Assembly (NCBI RefSeq): GCF_000801105.2 | Contig: NC_079515.1 | Location: 5,332,001-5,396,000, forward strand | Direction: 5' to 3' | DNA length: 64,000 bases | Origin: Raphanus sativus | Taxonomy: Eukaryota > Streptophyta > Magnoliopsida > Brassicales > Brassicaceae | Shown: positions 21,644 to 32,165 of the stretch, piece after piece | How the letters are laid out: each line of letters begins with the position of its first letter | How positions within the stretch are numbered: position 1 is the stretch's first letter | The notes under the pieces: model-generated | Told to the model about the DNA's origin: nothing | Seen by the model: only the letters and a program-made list of their open reading frames with translations | The model's database searches: none | Made by a program: the position numbers and the translations under genes

Positions 21644-24600
21644 TGGAAGAAGCTTTTTGTTTTGATTTTTCAGAGATCAAAAGGAACCAAGACCAAATGA
21701 ATAAAGAATTATCCTGAAATTAATTTTTGCAAAATTCCCCTGGAAAACGTCGGTTTATCGGGGAATCTTAAAGTCACCTTTTTTCTATGGAAACAGAAAA
21801 AGGATTACTCCTAACACGAAACCCCTCGAGATAATTCGAGGAACACCGAAGATTTACTTACTGTGTTGTTGTTCTAGAATTAATTTTATATTTAAGAAAA
21901 AAAAATTGTACTTTAAGATTTGAAGAAGAGATCAGATATTTACACTGAGTTCCGAAGATGAATTCGAAGAAAGAGGAGCAAAGAAGAGTGTACAATAAGG
22001 AAGAAGAAGATGAGAAGGAGGAAGACGCTTTGCTTTAAGCAAAAAAATGAAAATTTTTTTTTTTAGATATTTCTTTTTTTTTTCTCCCTCGTTTTAATTT
22101 CGGCCGACCAACGTAAAGTAAACTGATATTTGTAATTACTGTAATACCCTTTCGGTGATTACAGTCTAATCATGTTCTGTCGACAAGGTTTACTGTATAA
22201 ATTCATCTTTTATTTTGTTTATAGGGTATTGATTCATCAAACATATCTAAAGAATAAAAATATTTTCTAGTGCGTTATGTCCTAACCAAAGATCTGTGAG
22301 ATCTTCTCCGAATTTATATACGATTAACTTTTTTTCGATTGTATTCGTATTATCAATCTGTCTTCCAAACTCAAAACACGGGTAGATCAAGTTGATTAGT
22401 GAGACTTTGCAAAAGTTGATGACACGCTATATTAGATTAATTAACAATATCCAGTCAGATGACATCGATATCTCAACTCCAATGCTAATTTAATCATATA
22501 GTTTATTATGGTTAAAAGACATTTTAAGATAGCTGTCTTTTAACCCAACTCGTACGACAAATTAAGGACTGGAAGCTAGATGACTTTTGGGTGTGTTGAT
22601 TAAAAGACATTTTAAGATAATTGTCTTTTAACCTAACTCGTACGACAACTTAAGGACTGTAAGCACAAGATTCATTATTACCACTATTTTCATAAAGTCT
22701 ATTATCATTATGTAATTTGTTATTTATACAGTTTTGTTATCGCTCCAATATATATAACTTTTATCAATATTTTTTTCTCGACGATTTGCAAAATTTTAGT
22801 GAGATATTTGTATTATTCATATATGCTTTCTTTAGCTTCACGCCAATGCATGACCCCGCCATAGTTTTTGTTTATTTAAATTAAATCAATTTCTTATGTA
22901 TCTTCTTATCCTCTACGAATCTTTTTTATTCTTCTTCTTTCGTTTATGTTTTTAAAAATGGTTACATCACAATCTCTATGGCAGATGAGTCATCCCATTT
23001 GCATCACCTTTATTCTTTTATAAGGTTATGACGAGTGTTTTTTTTTTTGAAAATAGATTATGACGAGTGGTAAAAAAAGAAACAACTTTTCTGTAGTATT
23101 TGATAAAACTTATTTAACTTTTTGGCAAATTGGGTTAAGTTGCTACTTTAAACATGAACAATAATCAGCAAATTGTAGGGAAAAGGGTCCACCATGAGAT
23201 ATTGTCTACTAAATATGTCTACTTCAGTGAGAAGAATCTGTATCCAACCCATATTAGGGACAATGTTACAACAACTTTCCTCTAATCCCTTCCCTTTTTT
23301 TGTTAAATGATACTACTAGATTGATAATGTACAGAATGATAAAACAAATACTGTAAGTACTTACGTTCATAGTACCAAAAAAATAATTACCAATGTAATA
23401 TGAAGCTAATTATCAATCACAAATAAATTAATGTTTGACTAACGATGGTTTTTATATCATAACTCAACGATGAAGAAGGAAAACACACGTTACCAAATAA
23501 AATTTGCAATATGACTCGATATCACGTGTGGAACGTGTATCAAAATGACTATATTTTTAACCTTTTTGGGGTTCTTTCTTCTGGATGCTCTGGAAGATTA
23601 TCAGCCATGCGAAGAAGTTTCTTCTTGATAAGGACACACCGACGCGTCTCGAAGACAAACCCACCATAGCAAGAATAGTCACCAGGTGGCACCAAGTTGG
23701 CGAAGTTGAACATGGCACGCTTCCGAATCGGCGGCCATGAAGGAAAAATTGGGATGTCACGCTCATCTCACGTGTCCATTCTCCAGTTTCACCTACACTG
23801 ACTTGTGGGGAACGTGTGTCTTCTTAAAATCAGACGGCTGCGGTTCGGTCTTGAGCTAGGAATCGAACCACAACCGTAAATTTATTTTTGAATATTTACC
23901 ACTAATTCCTACGGTTGCTGAGAGTCAACTTGTCGAAAGCCTGTTACATTCTATAGCACGTGCGTTAGTGTGTAAAATACGTATTTAGTGACATCTTCGT
24001 TTTATAATGACGTGTTTTGTTTAAGTCAGATCAGATGGGAGAAGAAAGATCATTCAGTTTGAATTGGTTAGAACAATATTTTGGTTTTATATGCAGGATT
24101 CAAGATATTTTTCGGAATCTAATCGGTTAGTTTCGGTTTAGGAATAAACTGAAGAATGTGAAGAGGAGGGAGGTGGTCCCGAAATAACATAACGATTTGC
24201 GTAAGAAGCAACGTATTAGGATTTGGTCAGCCATCATGACTTGTCCTCCACGTGGAATTGTTTTTCTACTTCTTTCACGCAACCACTCTTTCCCCACACG
24301 CATCTTCTTCACATGTATTTCATTCCGGTTTTCCTTTAACCGGATCAAAAACAATCCGCATAGTCTGTATTATATAATGGTTCGGTTACGTAGCCCAATA
24401 CTAATGCTCTTGGGGATCTTTGAATCGATATAAGTTAACGGTCTGGGCTGCTGGACTAACCATATAATATTTGGGCTTCTGAATTTGTTGGATTGGATTA
24501 AATAAAAAAGGTAACTAATTTTACAAATGCAAATCGAAATTTCTGCTCATTTACTCCCATGCGTAATGGTCTAACACAAGAGTAAGAGCTCAACAATGAG

Positions 24601-24656
24601 TAAATATATCGGCCCATTTACTACTAGGCCCATTAATAAAACCCAATACGTATCAA
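21644..24656. other. RSH2 upstream region and long intergenic gap
   Basis: The first 400 bases upstream of RSH2 hold GA-rich 5' UTR-like sequence (21957-22035). A pair of direct repeats lies at 22507-22665. From 23490 to 24260 the DNA is less AT-rich and contains several ACGTG cores: CACGTG at about 23524, 23770, 23957 and 24249, plus others. No gene was recognised; one open stretch is described as a finding. Confidence 0.5.
22507..22665. repeat. Direct repeat of about 66 bp, each unit palindromic
   Basis: Two similar copies, at about 22511-22576 and 22600-22665, share TTAAAAGACATTTTAAGATA then TGTCTTTTAACC and AACTCGTACGACAA-TTAAGGACTG. Each unit contains an inverted repeat AAAAGACA...TGTCTTTT about 10 bases apart. 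Confidence 0.85.
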
Positions 24657-26993
24657 TCAGAATGACTGAACTGAGCCCTGACCCCACTGAACAGCCACCG
24701 GGCTCTTCACGACGTGTTCACCGTCTGTCCATTCGATCGACCCGAATTCATGACCCAACACGGATCCAACTCCGCCGCCGAGCACAACGCTCCGAAACGT
24801 CACTTCGTATTCCAACTCGCTCTTCTGCTTGCTAAACGCAAGCTTACTCGGAGACACATCGATCTCCGCATTCGCCGGAGATTTAACTCCGACTTCGTAC
24901 ACCGCGTCAGCATTGGTCCCCACGTTCTTAACAACCCTTCTGTACTTCACAACATCGACCGTCGATCCGAAAACGACGGAGAACGATGGGTAATTGAGAT
25001 CGCCGGCGGTTCTCAGCTTGCTCGTCTCGCAGGCGTTGGAAAGAGTTGGATCCTGAAGGAACACTAGAATCCCCGGGAACTCGTATCCCACGGCGCAGAG
25101 GAAGGCCACGTAGTCTTTGACGTCGATGTCGTAGACCAAACCAGGGTTCAAGGCTTTGTTCGGATCCACGTGTCCAGCTCCGTGGATGAACGAGTTCGAC
25201 GGCTTACCGGTGGCGAGATCCTCGATCGGTTCGCCGGAGTTTTCTGTATCGTAAGCGGTTGTCACGAGGGCGGATTTGATCGCCGCCGGTGACCAGTCGG
25301 GATGAGCTTTACGGAGGAGAGCGGCGAGTCCGCTGACGTGTGGGCACGACATCGACGTACCGGAGATTATATTGAATTGAACCCGTCTCGGATCGATATC
25401 CAAATCGGTTGGACCAACCATTCCGGTCCAACCGGCTAATATATTAACTCCTGGCGCAATCACGTCCGGTTTGAGGATAACCGGAGTTATATGATTCGGT
25501 CCACGGCTAGAGAAGGCTGCGACTCTAGGAGAAGGAGGAGAAGGTCCGATCAAAGTCCCTAAGAAGCTGATTGTCGCGGTGGGAGGAGAGTCTGACTTTT
25601 GGATGTACTCGCGGATTTGATCTCCGGCTTTAGCTCCGACCATCGTCGCCGGGACGAGATGCGAATCCGCGGTGAGCTCTTCGCCGCTCTCAGCCGTGTT
25701 CGCGAGAATCATCCCTGCTCCGCCGGCGATCTTGACGGCGCTTCCTTTCTCGACTCTGGCGTTGCCTCCTCTGTCGCAGAGAACGATCTTCCCTTCCACC
25801 AAGGACGCGTTCAGCTTCCCGGGGTAGCACAACCTGCTTCCGCAATCGCCGGAATACACCAGAGAAAGCTGAGAATCAGGGAGAGGTTCGCCGGCGTATA
25901 GCGACGTTCCGGTGAAGTCCTTTCCATCGCCGGTGATTGCGTTCGCTGAGAACTCTCTATCGATCGTTGACGCGCCGACGGTTAAGATCCAAGGAGCGAT
26001 GTTAGTAGCGGTTTGTGGACCAGGACCAGAGTTTCCAGCTGAGCAGGAAACGACGATACCGTGGCGCGTGGCTCCAAACGCCCCGATCGCGATTGAGTCC
26101 ATATGATACTCCGGAGCGTAACCGTTAGCACCCACGGATAAAGAGATCACGTGCACACCGTCAGCAACGGCCTGATCCATCGCAGCGAGGATATCGGAGT
26201 CGTAACAACCACCGGTCCAGCAGATTTTATAAGCTGCGATTCTCGCCTTAGACGCCATCCCACGCGCCACTCCTCGCGCGTACTGGTACAAGCTCGCGTT
26301 CGCCACCACCGATCCAGCCGCCGTCGAAGCCGTGTGCGTGCCGTGTCCTTCCGTATCCCGCGGCGATCGCGATTCCTTCGCTGTTGCTCTCACCGTCCCG
26401 TTACGGTGATGCGTCAAGTATCCCTTGTAGAACGCTCGAGCTCCGATGAGCTTCCGGTTGCAAGACGAAGCGGGAAAGTCAGGTCCGACCTCGCACGCGC
26501 CTTTCCACGTGGACGGAACGGGATCGAGACCTGAATCGGAGAAGCTAGGATGCTCCGGCCAGATTCCGGTGTCGAGAACGCCGACGATCACGTCTTCGCC
26601 GTAATTGGAGTTGCTCCAGAGACCAGAGTTATCGGAGAAACCGAGGAAGGCAGGTGTATGAGTGGTGTGGATCTCACGCGCTTGATCTGGTATAACGGAG
26701 ATAACGGAAGGGTGACGGCGGAGAGCAGCTGTCTGTATAGGCGAGAGGCGAGCGGAGAAGCCTTGAACGGCGCGTGAGTATGAGTAGAGGAGCGTCGCCG
26801 GTTGTGGAGAAGATGGTAGAGAGCGGAGGAGAGAGTTGTGCCAGTGATTGTGAGAGGAGAAGAGAGTAGGCTTATGAGATCCCTGCACATGAACGATGTA
26901 AGACTCTAATTCATCCCAAGAAGAGAACGACGAGAAGAAACAGAGGAAGAGAGAGAAAACGAAGAAGACAGAGGAGAAAGAGAGCTTAGCCAT
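24657..26993 (-). CDS. SBT1.4: Secreted subtilisin-like protease, SBT1.4/SASP-like
   Basis: An intronless ORF; I start it at the Met encoded at 26993, giving 778 residues (Arabidopsis 777), rather than at the upstream in-frame Met at 27077, because a signal peptide begins here (MAKLSFSSVFFVFSLFLCFF). An I9-type propeptide follows (about 31-110, SYIVHVQGSH ... REIHTTHTP). The peptidase S8 triad is complete: Asp141 (VLDTGIWPEHPSF), His217 (GHGTHTAST), Ser547 (SGTSMSCPH), with oxyanion Asn321 (SAGNSGPG). A PA domain is inserted at about 365-460, and a fibronectin-III-like C-terminal domain starts near 660. Plant subtilases of this kind mature in the secretory pathway and act in the apoplast. The match to At3g14067 (senescence-associated subtilisin protease) is very close, and its position fits. 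The coding region is GC-rich relative to its surroundings. Confidence 0.94.
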   Translation of the reverse strand: MAKLSFSSVFFVFSLFLCFFSSFSSWDELESYIVHVQGSHKPTLFSSHNHWHNSLLRSLPSSPQPATLLYSYSRAVQGFSARLSPIQTAALRRHPSVISVIPDQAREIHTTHTPAFLGFSDNSGLWSNSNYGEDVIVGVLDTGIWPEHPSFSDSGLDPVPSTWKGACEVGPDFPASSCNRKLIGARAFYKGYLTHHRNGTVRATAKESRSPRDTEGHGTHTASTAAGSVVANASLYQYARGVARGMASKARIAAYKICWTGGCYDSDILAAMDQAVADGVHVISLSVGANGYAPEYHMDSIAIGAFGATRHGIVVSCSAGNSGPGPQTATNIAPWILTVGASTIDREFSANAITGDGKDFTGTSLYAGEPLPDSQLSLVYSGDCGSRLCYPGKLNASLVEGKIVLCDRGGNARVEKGSAVKIAGGAGMILANTAESGEELTADSHLVPATMVGAKAGDQIREYIQKSDSPPTATISFLGTLIGPSPPSPRVAAFSSRGPNHITPVILKPDVIAPGVNILAGWTGMVGPTDLDIDPRRVQFNIISGTSMSCPHVSGLAALLRKAHPDWSPAAIKSALVTTAYDTENSGEPIEDLATGKPSNSFIHGAGHVDPNKALNPGLVYDIDVKDYVAFLCAVGYEFPGILVFLQDPTLSNACETSKLRTAGDLNYPSFSVVFGSTVDVVKYRRVVKNVGTNADAVYEVGVKSPANAEIDVSPSKLAFSKQKSELEYEVTFRSVVLGGGVGSVLGHEFGSIEWTDGEHVVKSPVAVQWGQGSVQSF

Positions 26994-27296
26994 TATCAAT
27001 GGATGATGATTCGTTGTGGGAGATACTTTAGTGACGTATTTATTGCTTTCTCTGAGCTTCTGAATCTTTTGTTTCATCTAGATGCCACGTCAGAGACGTG
27101 GGTCACACGACTCATAACACACGAGGATAAGAATCTTGAGGTTGTGAAAAAAATTGGCAGGTATGACATTAACAACAAACCGATAAGAAGCCAAACTATG
27201 AAAGCTCATCATCATTACAAGTTTTGATATTACAAACAGTAACAGCCTCTGATTAGTTGTTTTAGTTAAGGTAGAAACATGGTTACTATATAGCTT

Positions 27297-29279
27297 CTAA
27301 GCAGCCGATGGTATAAATCCCATGGCGCAACTGAGCCTGAAAGTGACGAATATGAGATACAAAGCAATGAGTCCAATACCTAAGGTTTTGTTAGGTTGCA
27401 TATTGTTACGCGGGAGTATAACCAAAGCCCAAACCAAACCTAGCACGAGAAACCCAAGTGTGTAGAACAGGCTTTTGTCTTCCGGGACCCTGTATGCGTC
27501 AGGACTCTTGGACCATGCGCCGAGAAGCATTGACATACCGAGTCCGACCAGTGTGTTGAACATTGGACCTGCATAGCATCCCGACAGAGCGATTTGTACA
27601 CCATCATCCCCACCGTTCATCGACAATGCGATGTTTGACACTAAGTCACCCATCGAGTTTCCCCAAGCAAGAACTGTTAACGCAAGTATCGACGGGTTGA
27701 TTCCGTAGATCTCACCAAAGGTCACAAGGAGAGCAACGAGTTCATTTGCAATCATGTAGAACCATACAATGCTCATGATAAACCCACCGAGAACCCAAGG
27801 GATCAAGAACCTTCTCGGCGGGTGGTCCGGTTCCGTGTTTTTGTAAGCAAATAAGCCAAGAGTGGAGCCAATAGCAAGGCTGATAAAGTAAACCACACCA
27901 CAAGCTTGTGGACTCACCTTCTCTTGGCTACTCCAGAGAGACGCCAGAAGCAGAGGCGCTAACGTAACGCTGGCCACAGCGTATGTCTTTGACCATGTAT
28001 CTTCCTCCACCGACGGAATCGTTAACTTCCTTGGAACCGTCAGCGGGATTTCCATTAAAGAAGTGAATTTATTACATAACGAGCTCTCAGCTTCTGCACT
28101 GTCTTCAATCCATCCCCAAGGTGACCTGTCATCATCTTGCACACTACTACCTCTCGCGAAATGGTTCGAATAGATAGCCACATTCGAAGCCCACATCCAC
28201 TGAGGAAGAGAGTTCAGTAGCCTAGGCGGACCATCCTCGGAGTCACTCTCAATCAAGGGGCTATGAATCGGAACATCCTCTCCAACGCTCGGGGAGAAAA
28301 CGCTTCCTTGCATCGGTAACAAAGGAGTAATAGCCTCTATCCTAAACCTCTTAGCATGCTTTCTCAGAATCACATTCGCCGCCACGAGGAAAGCATAAAC
28401 AACATATATCGAAACAAACGCAACAGCGATCCGCACCGTCACCTCCCCAACCATCAGAATCACCATCAGAGACACAAGCGTGAAAAGGAAGAAACTCAAG
28501 TCTCTGATAAAACACTTCTTATCAAGCTTGACCTCCATATCCGCAACGCAAAGCGAAACAATCCCAACAACAACGGAAGTAACGAAAACAGCACCGCCTA
28601 GGACGCTGTTGAGACCGACTTCTCCTTTGTCCGAACCAACGAAAGCAGCTATACTCGCGAACACATCGGGCGCTCCGTTCCCGAGAGGAAGCAGAGTAAC
28701 ACCAGCGAGAGTAGGAGGCAGCCTCAGAAGCTTAGAGAGCTTCTCAAGGGAACAACAAAAGTAATCAGCAGCGGTGTTGCCCAAGAGATAAAACAAGGCA
28801 ACGAGCCAAACACCGAGGATCATGTAACCCAAGATCTTGAAATCTCTGCAGGAACAGTAAAAGAAGGTGAGGTAGTCGAAGAACCCGTCGGGTGAGCAAG
28901 ATGGGTTGGCTTTTAAGAAGCCGCATTGATCAGCGTAACCGATGTGGTTATGCAAACCGGAGCATAAGACAGTGCTAGTGCTGCTGCTCAAGCTGTCGTT
29001 ACCGAACCCTTTGATCAACTTCGAAACATCTTCTTCGATCATATGTCGACGAACCAACGTGAATTGGGTGACAGTGAAACCATTGTCGTTGGATTTGCCT
29101 TTGGAGACGAAAGATGCGTTCTTTAACAGAGGGTTCTTGAGAATCTCGCTTCGATCGAAGAAGAAGACGAATAGAATCAAAGCACAGAGTCCGTTGAAAA
29201 TCCCTCGGAATTTAGGGTTTTTCGAGCTGCAGAGAAAATTCACAGCACTCATCTTTTCAAACGTGTTGTTAGCAACCAA
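27297..29279 (-). CDS. CCX3: Cation/Ca2+ exchanger of the CCX family, CCX3-like
   Basis: An intronless ORF of 660 codons; the true start may be the second Met (residue 10, 29252), which gives 651. CCX proteins exchange monovalent cations or Ca2+ for H+ across endomembranes. Many hydrophobic segments fall in two clusters (about 145-310 and 440-655) around a hydrophilic central loop. Both Na+/Ca2+-exchanger alpha-repeat signatures are visible: GNGAPDVFAS at 200-209, and GNSMGDLVSN near 545. An N-terminal hydrophobic helix (about 29-42) is followed by a Cys-rich lumenal stretch (CSGLHNHIGYADQCGF). Neighbours fit Arabidopsis At3g14070 (CAX9/CCX3). No break is visible, so it should be functional. 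Confidence 0.88.
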   Translation of the reverse strand: MVANNTFEKMSAVNFLCSSKNPKFRGIFNGLCALILFVFFFDRSEILKNPLLKNASFVSKGKSNDNGFTVTQFTLVRRHMIEEDVSKLIKGFGNDSLSSSTSTVLCSGLHNHIGYADQCGFLKANPSCSPDGFFDYLTFFYCSCRDFKILGYMILGVWLVALFYLLGNTAADYFCCSLEKLSKLLRLPPTLAGVTLLPLGNGAPDVFASIAAFVGSDKGEVGLNSVLGGAVFVTSVVVGIVSLCVADMEVKLDKKCFIRDLSFFLFTLVSLMVILMVGEVTVRIAVAFVSIYVVYAFLVAANVILRKHAKRFRIEAITPLLPMQGSVFSPSVGEDVPIHSPLIESDSEDGPPRLLNSLPQWMWASNVAIYSNHFARGSSVQDDDRSPWGWIEDSAEAESSLCNKFTSLMEIPLTVPRKLTIPSVEEDTWSKTYAVASVTLAPLLLASLWSSQEKVSPQACGVVYFISLAIGSTLGLFAYKNTEPDHPPRRFLIPWVLGGFIMSIVWFYMIANELVALLVTFGEIYGINPSILALTVLAWGNSMGDLVSNIALSMNGGDDGVQIALSGCYAGPMFNTLVGLGMSMLLGAWSKSPDAYRVPEDKSLFYTLGFLVLGLVWALVILPRNNMQPNKTLGIGLIALYLIFVTFRLSCAMGFIPSAA

Positions 29280-29662
29280 CCATGAACCCCAATGGCCTCG
29301 CTGGACAAGAAAAGGGGCTTAGGGTTTGCAAACGAATTGGAGATTTTGAGAAACCCTAGGATGTATTCAAATTGATTGGTTTGGAGCGTAATAGGAGAAT
29401 CAGGTGATCAGCGAGATCAATTCAGAGAATCGGAAGATTTGTGATTTTTCGTCGTGATGAACCCAGATTGTGAAGGTTGGTGAGAGAATGGTGATCAATG
29501 ACAATGGTGATCAATCTTTTTCGTCCAATCAAAATTCAAAACAATGGTGGATTACCTGGTCGGATATATTTGACCTCTAAAACGTGGCATTCTTTCCATT
29601 TTCATAAAATTGAATTTGTTTTGTTTGACTTTAGAGTTATACTAAAAAAGGGATTACTAAAA
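29280..29662. other. CCX3-like upstream region
   Basis: Presumed 5' UTR and promoter. A telo-box-like AAACCCTA lies at about 29351, near the likely transcript start. A short repeat (ATGGTGATCAATG) occurs at about 29486-29515. Nothing else noted. Confidence 0.4.
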
Positions 29663-29770
29663 TATACTAATCGTTAATGATTATGATGACTAGCAGCAAT
29701 AAGACGAATGATAATTTGTAGAAGGGTGTGATTATTATAATCCTAATTAGATACACATATTTGAGATTTA
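29663..29770. repeat. Left half of a duplicated segment, interrupted by transposons
   Basis: 29663-29770 matches 33613-33700 (same AATCGTTA, GATAA-TTGT, ATTATAAT, ATTAGATACACATATTT strings), and its continuation matches 32372-32485. The two halves are separated here by two TTA-flanked elements, while 33613-33812 is continuous. Confidence 0.8.
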
Positions 29771-30526
29771 GGGGGTTATTGGGAGAAGAATTTGTATAGA
29801 GTTTGTGAATTTTAAGAGTTTGATTGATTTTAAAAGTTATGTGTATTGTGAAAATGTATATACATTGACTTATAGAATTTGATCATGATTTTTTTAGATT
29901 TGTCTAGCTTTTCATTAACTTGGATTACCAAAATAGGTTTCATTAAAGAGACACACTTGTTATATATAAAGAATAATAAAAAAATATTTTTTAAAAAAAT
30001 ATTTCGAATTATAGTTTTCAAATTCTAACATTTTTATAAAAATTTTTTTTTTTAATTTTCTTTTTGAAATTTGAAAATGATTTTCCAAACTATTATAAAC
30101 TTTTTATTTAAAGTTTTTATATATATAAATTTAATTATATATTGAAAATGATAAACATTATAAATATAAATTATGTTTTCAAAAGTGTAATGGTATACAA
30201 AATGTAATGAATTATAGATTTGGACATAATTTGGTAAAAGTTGCACATGGATTTTGAAAATCACATGGATACATATGATATTTTGAAAGTTGAGTCTCAT
30301 AAATAAAAATGAATAGAATTCATGTCCCAATAACAATAGATTTAGTTAGAATTAGAGAATCTATAATAACAAAACTTTTTGAATAACAATGGATTTGAAT
30401 GGATTTTGAAAATTCTTAAACCAATAACAATGGATTCTATTAAGATTTATGAAATCCAAAAACCAATAACAAAGGAATCTCAAAATTTCCAAAATTCATG
30501 AAAATTCATCTCCCAATAACCCCCCC
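29771..30526. mobile_element. PIF/Harbinger-like MITE, TTA target site
   Basis: 756 bp with terminal inverted repeats: GGGGGTTATTGGGAG at the left and CTCCCAATAACCCCC at the right. It is flanked by TTA at 29768-29770 and 30527-30529. TTA/TAA duplication with G-rich ends is typical of PIF/Harbinger MITEs. The interior is AT-rich and non-coding, with several internal copies of a CCAATAACAATGGATT-like phrase at 30331-30475. Confidence 0.8.
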
Positions 30527-30989
30527 TTAGGAGGATGTATTGAAACTACGATTTTAAAAGGTTTTTAGATTGTGTTAAAATTCTCTGTTATTCAACTAAT
30601 GATTTTAAAAATTATTTTCAAATTACCTGTTATTGAACATAAAATTTATGTAAAGTCATTAGAAACACTTGCAAATCTCCTGTTATTCAATTAATCATTT
30701 ACAAAACTCATATCAAATCCACTGTTATTGAAATGTAAATATTATTTGCAAAGAAAAAGTATGAATGTGATTTTGGGATATTTTGCTTTAATTCTAATCA
30801 AAAAGTGTCGCTGTAAAACTCTCACCTCTGCATATGTTATTTGGAGAGACTTCAATAAAAATAAAACATCTATTCAACTTGCTTCCCTATCTAACGATGA
30901 AAAAAAAATATACAAAAGAACATTGACGGCTACTTTGCATCCATCTAACCCTTCAGACTTTGGCAGATACAAAAACCAAATCTCTGAAA

Positions 30990-31830
30990 CACTTCATCCA
31001 TAGAGATTGGCTCAAACCCTATAAAGCTTCTTCCTTTCTAATCATCACTACTATGTTCATCTTCTTCCTCTGTTATTTTTCTGCAATGGCTATAAGATGC
31101 TTACGAGGAACCCATATCTCTATCACAGATCCTCGGGGAGTTCTTAAATCATGGAACTTTTCAAACACCACTCTTGGGTTCCACTGCAATTTTGTCAACC
31201 TGTCTTGTTGGAATAATCAGGAGAACATAGTAGACAGAGAGAAAGAGAAGTAGATTAACGTAAGGAAGAGTTAGTAGTTTGGTGAGACTACTAATGGTTT
31301 CAGTTCTGAGAACATTATTGTTTACACTAGGAGATATAACAACGTATAAGGCGCTTCTTCTTGATGGATCGGTACTTGCGGTGAAGCACTTGAGCACATG
31401 TAACCAGAGGCGGACCCAAGTGAAGACTATAGGTGTCACTTGACACCACAGAAAATATTAAAACTAGAATTTTGTAAGCTGTTTCTAATAGATCAAAGTG
31501 GTGTATTGGTTTAAAAGGCTGTCATTGAACCCACAGAACCTAGGATCAAATCGTTTAGATGACTTTTTATTATATTTTGACCCCTCAAAAATAAATTCTT
31601 GGGTTCGCCACTGCATGTAACCTAGGGGAGAAGAAGTTCTGGTACTAGACGAATCATTGTGGAAACTGGTCACCTAACTTAGTGCCACTTCTTGGTTTCT
31701 GTTTTGTGGAAGAAGAGCTTTATAAGTACATGTCTAATGAGTCGCTGCACAGGTCACAATGGATGTAGCCATCCTATGAAGAGACCTTGAAGCTTCTTGT
31801 TTGATTTTCTTACGTTTGTATATACGATTA
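30990..31830 (+). pseudogene. BIR2-like LRR receptor kinase, fragment with large deletion
   Basis: Two blocks match the pseudokinase BIR2 (At3g28450) as I remember it. 31053-31235 encodes a signal-peptide-like stretch and the start of the ectodomain (IRCLRG, then LKSWNFSNTTLGFHCNF and SCWNNQEN). 31280-31404 plus 31622-31790 encode the start of the kinase domain (SENIIV, DGSVLAVKHLSTCNL, then NQLWKL, LLGF and a YKYMSN-like phrase). The repeats, membrane helix and juxtamembrane part between the blocks are gone, and stops and frameshifts are common. A hAT MITE interrupts the kinase part. Confidence 0.8.
31405..31613. mobile_element. hAT-type MITE with 8-bp target duplication
   Basis: 209 bp starting CAGAGGCGGACCCAAG and ending CTTGGGTTCGCCACTG; the ends are inverted repeats matching at about 13 of 16 bases. 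It is flanked by the perfect 8-bp duplication CATGTAAC (31397-31404 and 31614-31621). CAG...CTG ends with an 8-bp duplication define hAT elements. Excising it with one duplication rejoins the BIR2-like kinase sequence (HLSTCNL + GEKKFW). Confidence 0.92.
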
Positions 31831-32122
31831 TGACAAAGCATTAGCTTCGACTTTATGCCTAATGGCTGTTGACAAAATATAATCATGGGCTTCTTGTTTA
31901 GTTATTTTATTAGAGTTAGGTTGAATGATATGATCATATATATATGCTCAATATCACAAATCTAATAATGTTTGGGATGCTATCAAAGAAATTTATGAGT
32001 TGGATGAAAATTTGCGTTATGAAGCAATGACTCTTTTTCACAGCTTAGGAATGAAATCTGGATTAGCTAAAAGTGTTTGTAGCTGAACATTGGGGATGGA
32101 TTAAACGAAATCTTTGTAAACG

Positions 32123-32165
32123 AAATCTCTGTTAAAAAAAAAAAAAAAAAAAAAATCTCTGTTAA
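32123..32165. repeat. Poly(A) run between copies of one short phrase
   Basis: AAATCTCTGTT occurs immediately before and immediately after a run of about 21 A (32134-32154). The layout looks like a poly(A)-only retroinsertion with target duplication, or replication slippage. Confidence 0.6.

Noticed and set aside
24714..26777. Several plus-strand ORFs opposite the subtilase gene
   Set aside because: Shadows of the GC-rich minus-strand coding sequence; the minus frame carries the full catalytic triad.
26994..27077. Upstream in-frame Met for the subtilase (28 extra residues)
   Set aside because: The added residues are hydrophilic and would bury the signal peptide; the downstream Met matches the family length.
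30728..31003. ORF of 91 codons left of the BIR2 fragment
   Set aside because: No recognisable family and lies within transposon sequence; probably not a gene.
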